Made by a program: the position numbers and the translations under genes. A DNA stretch of 64,000 nt from Siphonodentalium dalli (Eukaryota; Mollusca; Scaphopoda; Gadilida; Siphonodentaliidae). Position 1 is the first letter of the stretch; every line of letters starts with the position of its first letter. The stretch spans positions 129,189,123 through 129,253,122 of the forward strand of contig CP136069.1 in assembly GCA_032622095.1 (NCBI GenBank). The letters run 5' to 3'. This document shows, in pieces, positions 25,331 to 35,817 of the stretch. The notes beneath the pieces were generated by a model. That model searched no databases and was not told where the DNA came from. It saw nothing but the letters and a program-made list of their open reading frames with translations.

Positions 25331-26379
25331 TTTTACTAATACTTTTAAGATAAGTTTCTGAGGCCTTGAACTGGTTGAGAATTGTGACTTTATTTTGTAT
25401 ATAGCATGTTAACTGACCATGAAATATGCTGTTCATGGGGGTCCACACCCTTCCGATCACTCAAAAATTCGATTTTACAAAACGCGGTATAACATTTTAC
25501 AAAAGATCCCCTTTGTGATTCTGGTCACATTTCACCAAGAAGTGGGAAGAACTGTGCAATGTAAGTGATCCATTCTATATCTTATTGATATTCGAACTCA
25601 ATGGTACCAAAATTGTCACTTTGGCTCAAAATGGCTGTCAAAATGGCCGCCAAAATATGGAAAAACGTAATTATTATCCCAACGTGCCATGCAACCGCTT
25701 ACAAGTTATGGTGATATACACAAATGACTATTCCGTATTATATACATTGAATACCAACATTTCTTATGCACCTTGATTAATTTTTACTATTTACCATTCT
25801 GAAATCACCAGAATTATGGGATTTTTCCATCACAAACAGCATCAAACTCGCCAAAAAATCACTATCTTTAGTATCAAAGGTTCTTTTTATTTTGATATGC
25901 CTTAAATATGACATAGTGTGGTGTTTTAGACAATATTACTCAAGATTACATGCAAAATGGCAACCAAATTTAGTAAAAAGTTTATATTCCGAACATTATT
26001 CTCGGCTGTTCCGAAATGGTAGCAAATTGTGACTCACTTGGTTATTAAACATGCTACTTAATCAATGGACAACTTAATCTTATATTATGGTTGTCCCAAA
26101 ACCTTATGGGGCACGACAAATAAATTTTAAGGGATGCAGTATGAATTTTGCCGAACACCTCTTTTGGGATTATGTCCATGTTTTTTACGGAAACGGACGG
26201 AACGTTGAACCTGAACTGACAGGTATCATATTATGTGGCTACTCTGGCCCATTAGCATCAAAATTGATTAACTTATAAACTATTGTCAGGAAAACCGTTT
26301 TCTTCACATTGCATATAAAACGCAATTAATGTGGAGAACACTCTGATATTACCTCTATCGATTAACATATCCTTGAGTT

Positions 26380-28010
26380 ATTGTGGAAAGTGATAGTCAC
26401 ACAAAGGTGCACCAGTACAAATCACACATGAGCATGCAGTCACTCCATATATACATACATGAATACCACGTAAATGGCCATGTGCCACTCGCTGTATGGA
26501 CATACACCTCACCCATTACCATACAGCCACAATTGGGTTTACCCATACACCAACGCATGGTCATATAGCCGTGAATAACATTGCAGACACACCAGGTATA
26601 CTCCCACACATAACATGACCTGTATACATATTCACTACATACATGAACACAAAGTAACCTCTTGTATACCTATTCGCCTAACCATAGGCCATACAGTCAC
26701 TCCATGTATATGTATTTGCCACATGCATAGCTATACAGCCACTAAATATATACACCTCACCGATGACCATACAGTCACTCCATACCTGTTCGCTACATCC
26801 ATTGTTATATATTACTTCTTGTATATATATTTGCCTCACCAGTGGTCATACAGTCTCACTCCCTGTATATATACATATTTGCGACACCCATGGCCATATA
26901 GCCACTCAAGATATACATATAGACCCAACCCAAAACCATAGAGTCACTCTAGGTATATACATATAACCTCACAGTGGCCTTACAGCCCTTCTAGATATAT
27001 CAATGTCTCGTACCGCGCATACGGCTATTCATACACTCCAGACTAGCATATACACCTGACCCATGACATTTCAGCTTCTCGTTGTATACGCATAAACCAC
27101 ATTCGTGATCATAGTCACTCCTTGTATATCAATTCACCCCACCATTAATTTTGTCATACTGTCAATCCCCATATACATATGTACACATTGGCCGTGCCAT
27201 GGCCATGTAGTCACTCATGATATACATATACACCTCACCCATGACACAGCGTCACCCCAGGTGTGTATATATACCTCACCAATGGCCATACAACCCTTCT
27301 AGATATACCAATACCCCGCACACACGGCCATTCGTACACTTCAGACTTGCATATACAGCTCAATCGTGACAATTCAGCCACTCGCTGTATACATATACAC
27401 CCTCTCCACGAGCATTCAGCTAGTTACTGTATGCTTGTACACACCACCAAAGACAATACAATAGTACATATTAACATATACATCCCATCCATCACCATGA
27501 GGTTGCTCACTATATACACTAGCCGCCAATGGCCATCAAAGTGTACTCCAGGTATGCATATACACTTCAACAATGACCGTGCAGTCATTCCATGTACACA
27601 TATACACATTGCCCATAACCACACAACCACACCCTATTTATACATACACCCATCCATTACCATACATCCAACATGTGTATACATATACACCCGCCCATGA
27701 CAATACATCCACCCAATGTACATATGTACAGCCCACCACTGACCACACAATCACTCCATGTATACATACAGGACATTGTAGCTGCTCTCGTTATGACCAT
27801 ACACCACTTCAATGACCAGACAGCCACTCACTGTAAACATGTTCACCTCACACATCAGCATACAGCTACTCCTTATATACATATACATCTCACTATGGAC
27901 ATCCCATCCATGACCATATAGTCACACATTGTATAACTATTCACACCATTCATGAATACAATAGTTCCATGTATACCTACTCACATCGCCTATGACCAGA
28001 CAATCAACAG
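26380..28010. repeat. Degenerate minisatellite in element 2
   Basis: Units of roughly 60-70 bp carry CATACAGTCACTCC, GTATACATAT and CACCTCACC-like pieces. They start after the conserved junction GATTAACATATCCTTGAG near 26361. Same family as 20600-22790. Open frames within it are repeat artefacts. Confidence 0.8.
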
Positions 28011-29327
28011 ACATACACACTGTATTAAGTTGATCAATGTTGATGCTAATGGACCAGAATAGCCACTTAATATGATCCATCTCAGTTCGGTTTCAACGTT
28101 CTGCCCATTTCCGTTCATAAACAAGGAAGCTTTAGGCAAAATCCATATTGCATTCATCAAAATGAATTTGTCATGACTCGTAGGGTACCGGGACAATCAG
28201 AATAGAACATTTAGTTGATTAAGTAGCACGTGAGTTACAATTGATTATGTATACATATACACCACGTATATACACATATGTTTATGTATATAATAATGTT
28301 TACCAAACTTGGTTGCCATTTTGGAAGCCATCTTGAGTAATTTTGTCTAAAACAACTCAGTGTGACACATGTAACACATATCAAAACAATAAACATCTTT
28401 GATACCAAACATAGTTCCATTTTACTTTCAAAATATGGCTCAAACCTGAACAGCGATTTTTTTGCCGATTTTGATATCAGGATTGTGACAGAAAATTTCG
28501 AATAATTCTGGTAATTTCAGTGGTTAAAATAGTAACAAAATACCAAAGGTGCATCAGAAATGTTAGTACTCAAGCTATATAAGACATACTAGTCAACTGT
28601 GTGCATCACCCTAACTTGTAAGCGGTTGCGTGGCACGCTGGGATAATAATTACCATTTTCCATATTTTGGTGGCCATATTGGCAGCCATTTTGAGCCAAA
28701 GTGACAATTTTGGTACCTTTGAATTCGAATATCAATAAGATATAGAATGGATCAGTTACATTGCACAGTTCTTCCCACTTCTTTGTGAAATATGATTAGA
28801 ATCTTGGGGATCTTTTGTGAAATGTTATACCGCGTTTTGTAAAATCGATTTTTTGAGTGATCAGAAGGGGTGTGGACCTCACGAACAGCATATTTCATTG
28901 ATCCAATTGTCAGTTAACATGCTATATACAAAATAAAGCCAAAATGCTCAACCAGTTCCAAACCACGGACACTTATCTTAAAGATATTATTAAAAAAACG
29001 TAAAAATTCCACTTCCGGTCGCCATTTTAGCGGCCATCTTGGACGGGGAGTTCCAATTTTGGCACATAAAGGTGGCGTTATGTCTTAGCGTCACAAAAAT
29101 GTATACATGTGTATATATATGACAAGATGTTCTCACTACAATTGCATCAAGCTGACTTATATGAAAATGGCAGCCATCTTGGACGCCATCTTGAATTACA
29201 AAAAATGTTCAAAGCGGATTTTAGCGGATTTTGGATATGTTATGGAGGATATATTCCTCTTCAAAATGATATACAAACCAACTTAGTCCAAATTTTTTCT
29301 AGGTCAAACCTTTTATCGACCAGACTA

Positions 29328-30029
29328 TATTGATTCCTCATCTTTCACCGAATCGTTACCCCCGCGGGGACATGAATTTTATATGTATGGATAGGAAGTA
29401 ATATATCGCGTTGAATAATAATTATTGGTGGGCGTAGTATATTAAGGTGGAGTAGAGATGCATGCAATATTTCAACATTATTAACCTCATAATTTTGTTT
29501 TCAAAAGATTAATCATCCAGAAATGGTGATGCATCAAGTTTAAACTAATTGATACACTGACAGGTTAAAGCTTAGAAGGTTATAGCTCTTAAGTATTGCA
29601 AAGTTTATGTTCTGTAAAAATAAAAATTATCTAGACATTAAACATTTTTTTCACAAAACAACACATAAATTCCTGAATTTTCAGATTAAATAGTTTTTCC
29701 AAACAAAAATAACTCAGTTAATATAATAACGAACTGAAGTAAACTTACACCCTATAAGGTGCAGACGTCCCCGCAAGTCGTCGTCGAGAGTGTCCGTCGA
29801 TTGGTATCACTGGCCGGCTGATGCAGATGGATTATCTTACAAGCAGGTCATTGGTGTGATCGTGGATCGGCGTGGTAATTCTCTCTGTCTATATACCGCG
29901 CATGCGCGCTATGTCAGGAATTCCCCAAAATCTACTACACTCCTCCCCACTTTCTCTTTCCGTTTCCTTCCACGGTGGAATCTTGGCATACAAAATAAAT
30001 GGGGGGTGTTCCCTGTATGATACATCAAG
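29328..30029. other. Non-coding stretch before the retroelement
   Basis: AT-rich to about 29760, then more balanced composition with GTCGTCGAGAGTGTCCGTCG. No gene or LTR is recognisable. A frame at 29790-30020 has no family features. Confidence 0.4.
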
Positions 30030-30885
30030 GTATTTTCTAGAAGGCCATCTTCGGGAGTATCACTTCGTTTCCTGGAGGATCCATCACGGTATTCTCTAGA
30101 AGGCCATCCTCTATTGGTTCTCGTCTCCATTTTCTGTGTTTTTATCAAGTGCGGCTGCGCCCATTACTGTGTATCCCTTCGACGAAGGGACCTGCTATCA
30201 TTGTCAGAGGCTCATTTCTTCTATAACGATAAGCAGGATGATGGTAGCCGCTTCCTTATAGGGATGCCCACATAGTACTTTTCAGTCCATGAAGGTTTCC
30301 AAACCAAGTCATCAGACAGTGCTCGTCTGTTTCAAGTTTGTGTTTGCACCGAATTATACCTTATACCATCACCGATGATATATGTTGACTGGACCCACTG
30401 GTTGGACCGTATTGCTTCCTGGAAGACTATGGTTGTCTACTGTTTACTGTCATTGTATTTATAACATGGCGACAGGGTTCCAATGCTGGACCGCTCCCTT
30501 CTGTGAAGGACATTATGCCCTCACTAATGGTATGTGTTATTAACTGGGCACGCTGGCTGTGCCAGTAGGCTACTACGACACCTTCTCCGAAGGTCATGGC
30601 TGTGCATGCCATTAAATTTACGGTTGTATAATTGTAGGGAATTATACCATCACTGATGGTATCGTGGAATGTGATATTGACTTCCACCAATTTTGGACTG
30701 ATTCCTTCGTTGAAGGAAATTAGAGTCACTGCTGACCAGAATGTGTTATTAACTGGCACATTGACTGTGTTAAGCATGGTAATGCCTTCCTTGAAAGCCA
30801 TTTACTGTTGTACTGGTACCATAGTAGCACTTCCCTTCTATAAAGGAAATTATAGTATCGCTTATGGTAGCACTCCTCCAGGATC
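30030..30885. repeat. Cluster of short palindromes 3' of the gag element
   Basis: At least six short hairpins follow one another. TCCCTTCGACGAAGGGA is at 30174-30190, CTTCCTGGAAG at 30415-30425 and CCTTCTGTGAAGG at 30497-30509. ACCTTCTCCGAAGGT is at 30580-30594, ATACCATCACTGATGGTAT at 30644-30662 and TTCCTTCGTTGAAGGAA at 30702-30718. Stems keep the CCTTC/GAAGG or CCATC/GATGG pattern while loops vary. The same class of palindrome reappears 5' of the element at 33779-33817. Confidence 0.7.
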
Positions 30886-32193
30886 CCAGGGCCATTTGCT
30901 GGATTGTCCCCTACTAGTATGTGTTTTGCATCTTTCTGATGACAGCTTATCGGGGTTCACATTTGCTTTCATGATCAATCCTTGGTCCTGCTCCTCCACT
31001 GGAAAAGATACAGAACTATCTATGGGGGTGCTAGTTCTCATGTATTCACTGCAGTGTTCTTCTATCCCACTGGTGTTAGATGAAGCAACGATTGTTAATG
31101 AGGCCGGTGTGCAATGTCGGCTGAACAAGTTTTCAGAGGAGATGCTGAATGTGGCAGGAGTACTGTCATTCCTTTCAGTTTCGTCAGATTCAGTTTCTTT
31201 GACTATTATTCCCGTGCTGTATTGAATTATGGAATTTTCACCAAGGTCATTTATGGTCATTTCATCTTTGGAAGTTTCTGTATCACTGGGGCGTCCTAGC
31301 TTAGCCAAGTGTTCCACTTGGTCCACTGGGAGAGACAGAATTTCGTCCCATGTGTATAATTCTCGTGAGTTTTCACCAGATGGAGAGATACAGGTACTTT
31401 CTGAACTACCAGTAATCTGTCCTCGTTTCTCATTTGAGCTAGTATCTGTGTGGCATGACTGGTTACTGTCAAATAGATTCTGTTCAACGAAGGTAGGACT
31501 CATGGTTCCATCTGTGATGGATCCACTGTGGCCCTCGGTTGTGCTCTCCTCTAAATCTACACATTTGACTCCCACCAATTGATTTAGGATGTCACATGTG
31601 GGCATTGACTTGTCATTGCCAAGTAGCTGTCTATGTCTCCGTTCTAAATATGCCAGAGTTTTTATTGGGGTTCTACATGGCCCGATGAACTCCTTGAAGC
31701 ATGTATCTCCTAGATCGCCCTCATTGGATGGCAAACTATTATGTTGGAACATGAGGTCACCACTGGAACTCTGCCTCAATTCCTGACTTGGAGTGATCAG
31801 CTTATTCGCAGACTTTCCCCTGATTGGTCTTCCTGGAAGACCTGATTTAAATGGAGTCTCTTTGTGACAAAGTGGTCTTGGTGGTGAGTATTCCTGCCCC
31901 TCGTCTATGTTATGAGGCGACCATTGTCTTCTGAGAAAAGATGCGGAAGCACCATGCCTCTCCGCGAGGTGTGTGTCCTGGTCACCCCTTGAAAGTGACT
32001 GCTTTGGTTCTGTCATCCATCTCTGTTCTGACCTTCCCGGAAGGTCACTTCTGGGCCCTTGGCCAAGGCTGCCTTGAAACCAATCTTCCCCCGTCCCGTT
32101 CAATTGGCCTCGATCTTCTTGGGTCACCCCTCGGCCTCTGGGCGTGATCCTTGTTTGTTTAAATCTTGGAGTGCCCCAACCCTCGACAGCCAT
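30862..32193 (-). CDS. Third ORF of the retroelement, expressed by -1 frameshift (unknown product)
   Basis: This 443-codon frame is fully open and lies in the -1 register relative to gag, overlapping its end by 70 bp. If made by frameshifting, its sequence starts from about QTRITPRGRG just after 32157; the Met at 32193 may not be used. The product is rich in Ser, Thr, Glu and Asp. I cannot find the Asp-Ser/Thr-Gly protease motif, an RT domain or a zinc knuckle. Known Ty3-type elements place protease-polymerase here, so this is either a truncated element, a gag extension, or a novel domain. The stop is at 30862-30864, followed by the palindrome cluster. Confidence 0.6.
   Translation of the reverse strand: MAVEGWGTPRFKQTRITPRGRGVTQEDRGQLNGTGEDWFQGSLGQGPRSDLPGRSEQRWMTEPKQSLSRGDQDTHLAERHGASASFLRRQWSPHNIDEGQEYSPPRPLCHKETPFKSGLPGRPIRGKSANKLITPSQELRQSSSGDLMFQHNSLPSNEGDLGDTCFKEFIGPCRTPIKTLAYLERRHRQLLGNDKSMPTCDILNQLVGVKCVDLEESTTEGHSGSITDGTMSPTFVEQNLFDSNQSCHTDTSSNEKRGQITGSSESTCISPSGENSRELYTWDEILSLPVDQVEHLAKLGRPSDTETSKDEMTINDLGENSIIQYSTGIIVKETESDETERNDSTPATFSISSENLFSRHCTPASLTIVASSNTSGIEEHCSEYMRTSTPIDSSVSFPVEEQDQGLIMKANVNPDKLSSERCKTHTSRGQSSKWPWDPGGVLP
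32124..32147 (-). promoter_or_regulatory. Predicted frameshift-stimulating stem
   Basis: Nine bases after the slippery site, minus-strand UCAC(G)CCC can pair with GGGGUGA across an AGAGGCCGA-like loop. The gag stop codon UGA lies within the 3' strand of the stem. Spacing and stem length fit known -1 frameshift signals. A pseudoknot was not established. Confidence 0.55.
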
Positions 32194-33227
32194 CGATCCA
32201 TCGTGGCCTCCAGGCGTTCCTCGAAGTCGGTCCGCGCCTGGTTGTTTTGTTCTTCGATATTTCTGAGTGCTGAGTCCATTGTCGCTTCGAATTTCCTTAG
32301 TCGTGAGTCGACTGTCAATTTGACCCGGTCCTCCAGTTTTTCCATGTTTCTCATTTTCTGGGACAATGATTCCACTGCCTCTTCTAGTCTGCCCACTCGG
32401 TGGTCCTCATGGAACTTCTCGGTTGGCATGGGAGATCCGCTGGCAGTCGACGCCCGTTGATGATCGCCGTGCATCATTAGAACTCGTAATGGCCTGTGAT
32501 CTCCCCTGGGGGTTTGTCTGCGGTCACCACTGGTGTCCCTCTGCCGTTGTTGGTGTACAGCCTTGGTCGCATAATGGTACCACTGGACGCGGTCGATGGC
32601 CTCTTCCAGTGTCTCTGGCTGCCCTAGTGCAGCGGCCTGGCCAGCTGCCTTGTCCTGGAGCCCCAAGCAAAACTGGAGGAGCACTTGGCTGTCCATATAA
32701 TCCCTTGGCAGGGTCCCATAGGCAGATAATCCCAACGCAAGTATTCGATCAGCCCATTCGCTGTTGGACTCGTCTGTTTGTTGAGATGCTTGCTGAAACC
32801 TAAGTTGATAACTTTGCAGGAGCTCCTGGGATCCAAAGCTACGCACCAACTTGCGCATAAGGTCCATTTTATCAATGGCTGGGTCCTGTGCTAGTAGGGT
32901 CCGGTATACTTCACCGGCTGCCCCCTCCAGAAACCAAACCAGGTTCTTCACCGTCTCGGATGACTTCCATCGCTGGGCGTCGGCATGTAGCTCGAATTTC
33001 ATTTTGAATGTTGGCCAGCTGCCGGTGCCACAAAATATTAGATGTTTTGGTGCCCGGTTGTCTTGAGGCCTTGCTGCATGTGGGTCATCGGCTGGTGCAC
33101 GATCACGGGGTTTCTTCTGGTTGATGGTCTGTTCCAATACCAATCTTTCCAGTTGGTCTACTCTGTCTTGGAGCTTCCTATCCATACCAGATGACTGATC
33201 AGTGTTCCGTTTAGTTGGTGAGCCCAA
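32124..33227 (-). CDS. Retrotransposon gag-like protein
   Basis: The 367-residue product starts with a predicted coiled-coil stretch (MDRKLQDRVDQLERLVLEQ, about residues 15-33). It then has a gag capsid-like core: LIFCGTGSWPTFKMKFELHA (about 64-83), W-K-S-S...LVWFLEGAAGEVYRTLL, and the LVRSFGSQELLQSYQLRFQQ block. This pattern is the Retrotrans_gag fold of Ty3-type elements. A second coiled coil lies near residues 270-350. There is no CCHC knuckle. The frame is open upstream of the chosen Met for about 40 codons and overlaps the end of the helix-hairpin-helix ORF. Gag proteins assemble the retrotransposon particle. It is intact in this window. Confidence 0.8.
   Translation of the reverse strand: MGSPTKRNTDQSSGMDRKLQDRVDQLERLVLEQTINQKKPRDRAPADDPHAARPQDNRAPKHLIFCGTGSWPTFKMKFELHADAQRWKSSETVKNLVWFLEGAAGEVYRTLLAQDPAIDKMDLMRKLVRSFGSQELLQSYQLRFQQASQQTDESNSEWADRILALGLSAYGTLPRDYMDSQVLLQFCLGLQDKAAGQAAALGQPETLEEAIDRVQWYHYATKAVHQQRQRDTSGDRRQTPRGDHRPLRVLMMHGDHQRASTASGSPMPTEKFHEDHRVGRLEEAVESLSQKMRNMEKLEDRVKLTVDSRLRKFEATMDSALRNIEEQNNQARTDFEERLEATMDRWLSRVGALQDLNKQGSRPEAEG
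32157..32163 (-). promoter_or_regulatory. Slippery heptamer U UUA AAC for -1 ribosomal frameshifting
   Basis: In the gag frame the codons read GAU UUA AAC, so the heptamer U UUA AAC lies in the correct X XXY YYZ phase. Reading resumes in the -1 frame as CAA ACA AGG, which enters the 30862-32193 ORF. The gag stop lies eleven codons further down. Confidence 0.75.
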
Positions 33228-33295
33228 GCCGATTGGACTAATTAGTGGGTCCTGTCTGATTCCTGGTCTCCCATCTGGCGTGCTATGTCGACCAT

Positions 33296-33679
33296 TTATG
33301 ACCCGGGAGATTCTGTCTTCATAATCATCTGGGGCTCCTCCGACTCCACTTTAACACCCGGTGGCTCCGGAAGCGCAGTGATGTTGTGGGTATCTTCACA
33401 CATAGCCCGATCATCGCATTCTATATCCTGTCTGCGTTCAAAGTCAACCGCGTCTCGCAGTTGTTCTGTAATTCTGAGGCCTGGCACGCATCGAATGTTC
33501 TCCGGTGTAATATTCCCCAGTGTGTGCCTATACCAGACAAGTAATGAAGAAGTCTTCTTTCCTACCCCCGGGATGTCCAGCAATGTCTTGTACGAGCATT
33601 GATTAATTTTTACTTTCGTAGGGTACATGGTTGTGTGTTGAAATATACCGAAAAGTATAACGTTGAATTGCTCCTTCAC
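33296..33679 (-). CDS. ComEA-like helix-hairpin-helix protein upstream of gag
   Basis: This 127-residue product carries two helix-hairpin-helix elements: SYKTLLDIPGVGKKTSSLLV (about residues 29-48) and ITPENIRCVPGLRITEQLRD (about 57-76). The PGVGKKTA-like hairpin and the second PGL hairpin resemble the ComEA/UvrC type of sequence-independent DNA-binding module. The C-terminal third is acidic. It precedes gag in the same strand. The gag frame is open across its 3' end, so the two could be joined by frameshifting or a recent indel. I cannot tell which. Confidence 0.65.
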   Translation of the reverse strand: MKEQFNVILFGIFQHTTMYPTKVKINQCSYKTLLDIPGVGKKTSSLLVWYRHTLGNITPENIRCVPGLRITEQLRDAVDFERRQDIECDDRAMCEDTHNITALPEPPGVKVESEEPQMIMKTESPGS

Positions 33680-33896
33680 AAAAGATGCAATATGTGAAAA
33701 TGTGTCAAATTTCCTTCACTGAATGAAATAATTCACAGCTAATGCCTTTGTTAAAGCAGTTTACGGGCCAAGACTGATCACTTCTTTGAAGTGGTCAGGA
33801 TTCTCCTTCACTGAAGGAACGGGAACAATGTGTCTGGATTTCCTCGCTGAAGAAAATCTCGGTCGGGAGCCGGTGTCGCTTTAATAAAATCGGTGT
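33680..33896. repeat. Short palindromes 5' of the gag element
   Basis: CACTTCTTTGAAGTG (33779-33793) and CCTTCACTGAAGG (33805-33817) lie here with weaker relatives. They mirror the palindromes at 30.0-30.9 kb. A direct repeat GGTGTCGCTTTAATA-like pair occurs at 33871-33905, at the junction with the next element. Confidence 0.6.
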
Positions 33897-34619
33897 CGCT
33901 TTAATTTTGAAGGTCAAGGTCAGGTGGGGTCAAACACCAACACCCCAAACATGGTGGAAATCGGCCCAGCGGATACCGGGAAATCGGCCCAGCGGATACC
34001 GAGATACCCTATGCATCAAATTTCGTCCGTAAAAATCCGCCAGTTTAACCCGATTTGATTTCCACTCAAGTATATAAACGCGCCTCATATACACACGCTC
34101 ATTAATTATCAAGTTTCAACGTAAAGATAAATTACCATCGGTGCCCGAGATATCGCCAAAACGTCTGGAACAGTCAAAAGCATCGGCCGGTTAAGCGTTA
34201 ACGTGATCTAACGTTATGACCTCTAACGACGTCATAGAAATTACGCATTGTTTTTATCCTGATGGAAGATAGTACCACTTCTTCTTGATAATTGAGGCAG
34301 ATAACTAAAACGGATACATACGCATTATATATCGTTATAAAGATTCTCACATTGTCATTATTATGACTGGCATTTTATTATTCGCGCTGTTTCGAATCGA
34401 TTTGTAAGCACCGAACTCAAATGAAAGTCCCGTAACACAGCGTAAAACAGATTTGACCTCGGCACGTGAAAAGTTGACTTCGGATCTGAAAATTAATATG
34501 CCTATGCCTATGTCACATACGAAGTTTCATCGAAATCGGATCGGCCGTTTTCGAGTTCATCGCGAACACACAGACAGACACACCACACACACACAGACAG
34601 ATCTTCCAAAATATATAAT
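33897..34619 (+). mobile_element. Short repeat element, family A, copy 2
   Basis: From CAGTTTAACCCGATTTGATT onward it matches copy 1 (4872-5641) almost exactly, through CATCGGCCGGTTAAGCGTTA, the TTATTATTCGCGCTGTTTCG block and the CAGACAGATCTTCCAAAATA tail. The 5' head is rearranged. It ends at ATATATAATAGA directly before a family B head. Confidence 0.65.
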
Positions 34620-34946
34620 AGACTAGCCGATGAGCCCGACGTCCGGGCTATTCAAAAACCAAATTTCCAAGTCGATAGCTCCACCCGTTTCCGATATCTG
34701 GTCTGCGCATTGGAAATGGGTGGAGCTATCGACTTGAAATTTGCTATGTGAATGTATCTTGCCCCGGATACGAATTTTATCGGGTCGCTGAGCCCGTGCG
34801 ACGCCAGCTTCGCGCATGCGCATGCGCTACACGGGCGTCACACGGGCTCGCCAATACGACAACGACGACCGCCTGATCAAAATACACACACGTACCAAGT
34901 TTCGTCCCGATCGGTCGAGAATCGTAGATTTGTATAAATGACAGAC

Positions 34947-35673
34947 CACAGGAGCTTGGAATTTGGTCAAAACCCCTCTTTTATTGGCAGAACCACCACC
35001 CGGAAGGAACGAAACACGAATTTGTTGCCACCCATTTTGAACTCAACTGTATTCCTACAAAAAATATATTTTCACTAAAAACTTTTGGTACCTCTTACAC
35101 CTTAGATGCCAATCTACAACATTCCATAGGTATATTTTTCCAGTTCTTCGAAAACCTCACTTTATTTCGGTAATGTATTGTAAATTCACCAACGAACACA
35201 AATCTGCGACACCTCCATCACCCGTTCTAGAATCTGAATGACAAATGGCACAAAACCATTTTTCCGGAATAACAAAGTCGGAACGAAATAAAATCGAAAC
35301 CTAAATTTAAAGCCCGCGAAATTAAAAAATGCCGTTTTCGAACTTAGGCGCCAGAAAACTTAAATCAGTTTATGTTTGCGTCATACTATGCGCGTTTTTG
35401 ATGATCTTATCCTGATGTTTTGTGTATTTTCTTGAAAAATTTTGTATTTGTCTGTCTGCTGTTATCATCTGATGAAAATGACGACTGTCCAAGAAGATAT
35501 TCTTCATTTGACTGAATGGTAATTAGTACAAATATTTTAAATATAATTTATTTCTATTTATGGCACGACCACGTGGTATTGTTTTTTTGTATGTTCGTTG
35601 TGCACCGGTAGGCCTATGTACTACTTGACTTGGTAATGCTACTGGTTGCAATGATTGGTCATAAGGGGACCAC

Positions 35674-35754
<81 letters not shown>

Positions 35755-35762
35755 ATCTCTCT

Positions 35763-35817
<55 letters not shown>

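Larger units (their letters stand above)
24998..29327. mobile_element. Giant foldback element 2 (about 4.3 kb)
   Basis: TAGTCTGGTCGATAAA at the left end recurs inverted at the right end (29312-29327). The inverted arms span about 24998-26340 and 28010-29327. They contain the same ordered landmarks as the arms of element 1: the AAGATGGC clusters, CTATGACATAA, a CCTTCCGATC-type block, and TTTGGCTCAAAATGGCTG. The core is almost entirely minisatellite. It appears to be a shorter, diverged relative of element 1. No transposase is visible. Confidence 0.75.

Noticed and set aside
30656-31582. Plus-strand frames opposite the third retroelement ORF
   Set aside because: The minus-strand ORF is longer, continuous and linked to gag by a correctly phased slippery site.
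34620-34660. Hammerhead ribozyme at family B heads (CCGATGAG then a stem)
   Set aside because: The core needs CUGAUGA and a GAAA after stem II; the first differs and the second is absent.
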